This document shows positions 32,260 through 33,418 of a stretch of DNA of 33,418 nt, one piece after another. Position 1 is the first letter of the stretch, and every line of letters begins with the position of its first letter. The DNA is from Berkiella_A sp050252335 (GTDB taxonomy: Bacteria > Pseudomonadota > Gammaproteobacteria > Berkiellales > Berkiellaceae). The translations under genes were made by a program, and so were the position numbers. Under the pieces are notes generated by a model. That model was not told the origin of the DNA. It searched no databases and saw only the letters and a list, made by a program, of their open reading frames with translations. The stretch lies in the NCBI GenBank assembly GCA_050252335.1, contig JBFWLB010000031.1:1-33418 (forward strand). Direction: 5' to 3'.

Positions 32260-33237
32260 ATGTATCAGTTTTTTGATAAAAAAGGTCGCCCACTTTCAAG
32301 CGATCAGATCATAAATGCCTGTAATGGACGCCAAGATTACTATGTGGTTGGTGCAAATATCGGTGGCGTAGAATTATTGGGTAAACGAGACAGTCAAGAA
32401 GATCGAATGATTTTTTGCGACTTAGATCAAAGAGCCTGCGCGCAATTTTCACATCTCTCAGAAGAACAGAAAATATACTTATTTCAAAGTGTTTTTACTC
32501 ACATGCAGCAGCATATTGTAAGTAATCTTAAAGACAGTGATATTCGTCAGCAAGGTGCAACTGCGATGGTTACTTGGCTAGAAGTGGGTAAGCAAAATTG
32601 CTGGTCAGCCAGTCTTGGAGATGGGCAAGTTTTCTTAGTACATTTATCATCGACAGGGATTCTTAAAGCAGTACAAGCATTGAATCAGCGTCATAATCCT
32701 GATGAGCCTCGAGAACTGTTGCGATTGACAGACTATGCCACACACCTAGGTAAAGCGCTGGATGAATTAGCGCCTATTTGTAGTGGTTTTAAGCGCCGAC
32801 TTGCAGGCGTTCTTGCCGTTAGCCGTGCCTTTGGGGATACAGCTTATGAGCCTTATGGCATGATACATGTGCCAGAAATACAAAAAACGCACTACAAGGT
32901 ATTAGCAGGAGAAAAAGTATTTATCATCAATGCCTGTGATGGTTTGACAGAATGCGATGCCATCACGAACAACATGATTGGTGAATATATTTCTTTGCAT
33001 CATCACACACAAAATTGTGGGCTCATGGCACATGGATTGGCTGAATGGGCGATACAAGAAGGCTCTCAGGATAATATCTCAGTGCAGATTGCCGAGTTGA
33101 CCGCCTTGGAGCAAGCATCTGTATGCATGCTGGCTGTTTTTGATGGGCATGGTGGCCCAAGGGTTGCGGCTCATTTGAAAGCACATTTTGAAAATATTTT
33201 CTTATCTTGCTTGACATCTCTTCACTTTTTCAAATAA
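32260..33237 (+). CDS. PP2C-family Ser/Thr phosphatase with rearranged motif order
   Basis: A 325-residue protein carrying all PP2C (PPM) motifs: GKRDSQED (Arg43, Glu47, Asp48), QGATAMV (98-104), SLGDGQVFLV (Gly120, Asp121), NQRHNPDEPRELLR, LAVSRAFGD (Arg189, Asp193), NACDGLTE (Asp227) and GSQDNISVQI (Asp271, Asn272). The block normally found just after the first motif, a beta strand plus DGHGG helix holding a bridging metal Asp, is missing there. It appears instead as LAVFDGHGGPRVAAHLKAHF at 291-310 (Asp295), after the last strand. The order is therefore 1, 3-11, 2. No transmembrane segment or signal peptide. The frame is uninterrupted. A manganese-dependent phosphatase is expected if the tail folds back into place. 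Confidence 0.85.
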   Translation: MYQFFDKKGRPLSSDQIINACNGRQDYYVVGANIGGVELLGKRDSQEDRMIFCDLDQRACAQFSHLSEEQKIYLFQSVFTHMQQHIVSNLKDSDIRQQGATAMVTWLEVGKQNCWSASLGDGQVFLVHLSSTGILKAVQALNQRHNPDEPRELLRLTDYATHLGKALDELAPICSGFKRRLAGVLAVSRAFGDTAYEPYGMIHVPEIQKTHYKVLAGEKVFIINACDGLTECDAITNNMIGEYISLHHHTQNCGLMAHGLAEWAIQEGSQDNISVQIAELTALEQASVCMLAVFDGHGGPRVAAHLKAHFENIFLSCLTSLHFFK

Positions 33238-33397
33238 GTTGGCCAGCGAGCTTTATTGGATCTGCTAAAATAATCGTTGTTCTTGCGTCTATTTTGCGTG
33301 ATTAATTGCAGATATCCCTTTTAGTAAGACTCATATCCAGGTAAAATTTCACTCTTTGCCTATTTTCTCTCCTAATTTTTCATTCAATGAGGTTTTT

Positions 33398-33418
33398 GTG
33401 ACGCTACAGTTAAAGAAT
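33398..33418 (+). CDS. Possible start of a gene cut by the window edge
   Basis: GTG at 33398 is preceded by TGAGG five bases upstream and opens a frame (MTLQLKN) that continues off the window. Only seven codons are visible, so no product can be proposed. The nearby ATG at 33387 leads to an immediate stop. Confidence 0.3.

Overview
The window is AT-rich bacterial chromosomal DNA from a gammaproteobacterium. The conserved gene order (priA-ftsN-hslVU-ubiEJB, asmA-mutY-yggX, nudE-cysQ) and the HslV form with a six-residue N-terminal extension fit that class. Ankyrin repeats, a PP2C-type phosphatase, a large orphan hydrolase and a degenerate M48 protease suggest a host-associated lineage near Legionellales/Coxiellaceae. 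That placement is inference; no rRNA or secretion-system gene is present to confirm it.

Layout. 1-2.9 kb (minus): a 955-residue prolyl-oligopeptidase-like protein with an intact Ser-Asp-His triad and a long unassigned C-terminal half. 2.96-4.45 kb: a complete DDE insertion sequence whose two ends each carry two tandem copies of one motif. 4.45-4.95 kb: gene-free DNA holding a MITE-like inverted repeat. 4.95-12.9 kb (minus): a housekeeping run, transcribed priA > ftsN > hslV > hslU > ubiE > ubiJ > ubiB, joining replication restart, division, proteolysis and ubiquinone synthesis. 12.9-14.8 kb: a gap with two plus-strand terminators, an exported glycerophosphodiesterase and a two-helix membrane orphan. 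14.9-18.0 kb: divergent bioA and bioD (late biotin synthesis), with an APH-fold kinase converging on bioD.

18.3-23.8 kb: an M48-like membrane protein that has lost its zinc site, hslR (Hsp15), nudE-cysQ, an AT-rich 0.5-kb gap with two DnaA-box-like sites, then an ankyrin protein coupled to an RMD1/DUF155 membrane protein. 23.9 kb: tRNA-Phe(GAA). 24.2-25.3 kb: small unknown proteins and a DUF486 membrane protein. 25.4-28.7 kb (minus): asmA-mutY-yggX. 28.8-29.5 kb: trmB, followed by a second MITE-like repeat. 29.8-31.7 kb (minus): a two-gene ABC-2 exporter. 31.8 kb: glutaredoxin. 32.3-33.2 kb: a PP2C-family phosphatase. The right edge may hold the start of one more gene.

The most unusual item is the phosphatase at 32260-33237. 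Every PP2C catalytic motif is present, but the FDGHGG metal-binding segment, normally near the N-terminus, is at the extreme C-terminus. Next are the M48 pseudoprotease and a 16-bp motif found exactly twice, and once with two mismatches, in each case just upstream of a minus-strand gene (hslV, hslR, an ABC exporter ATPase).
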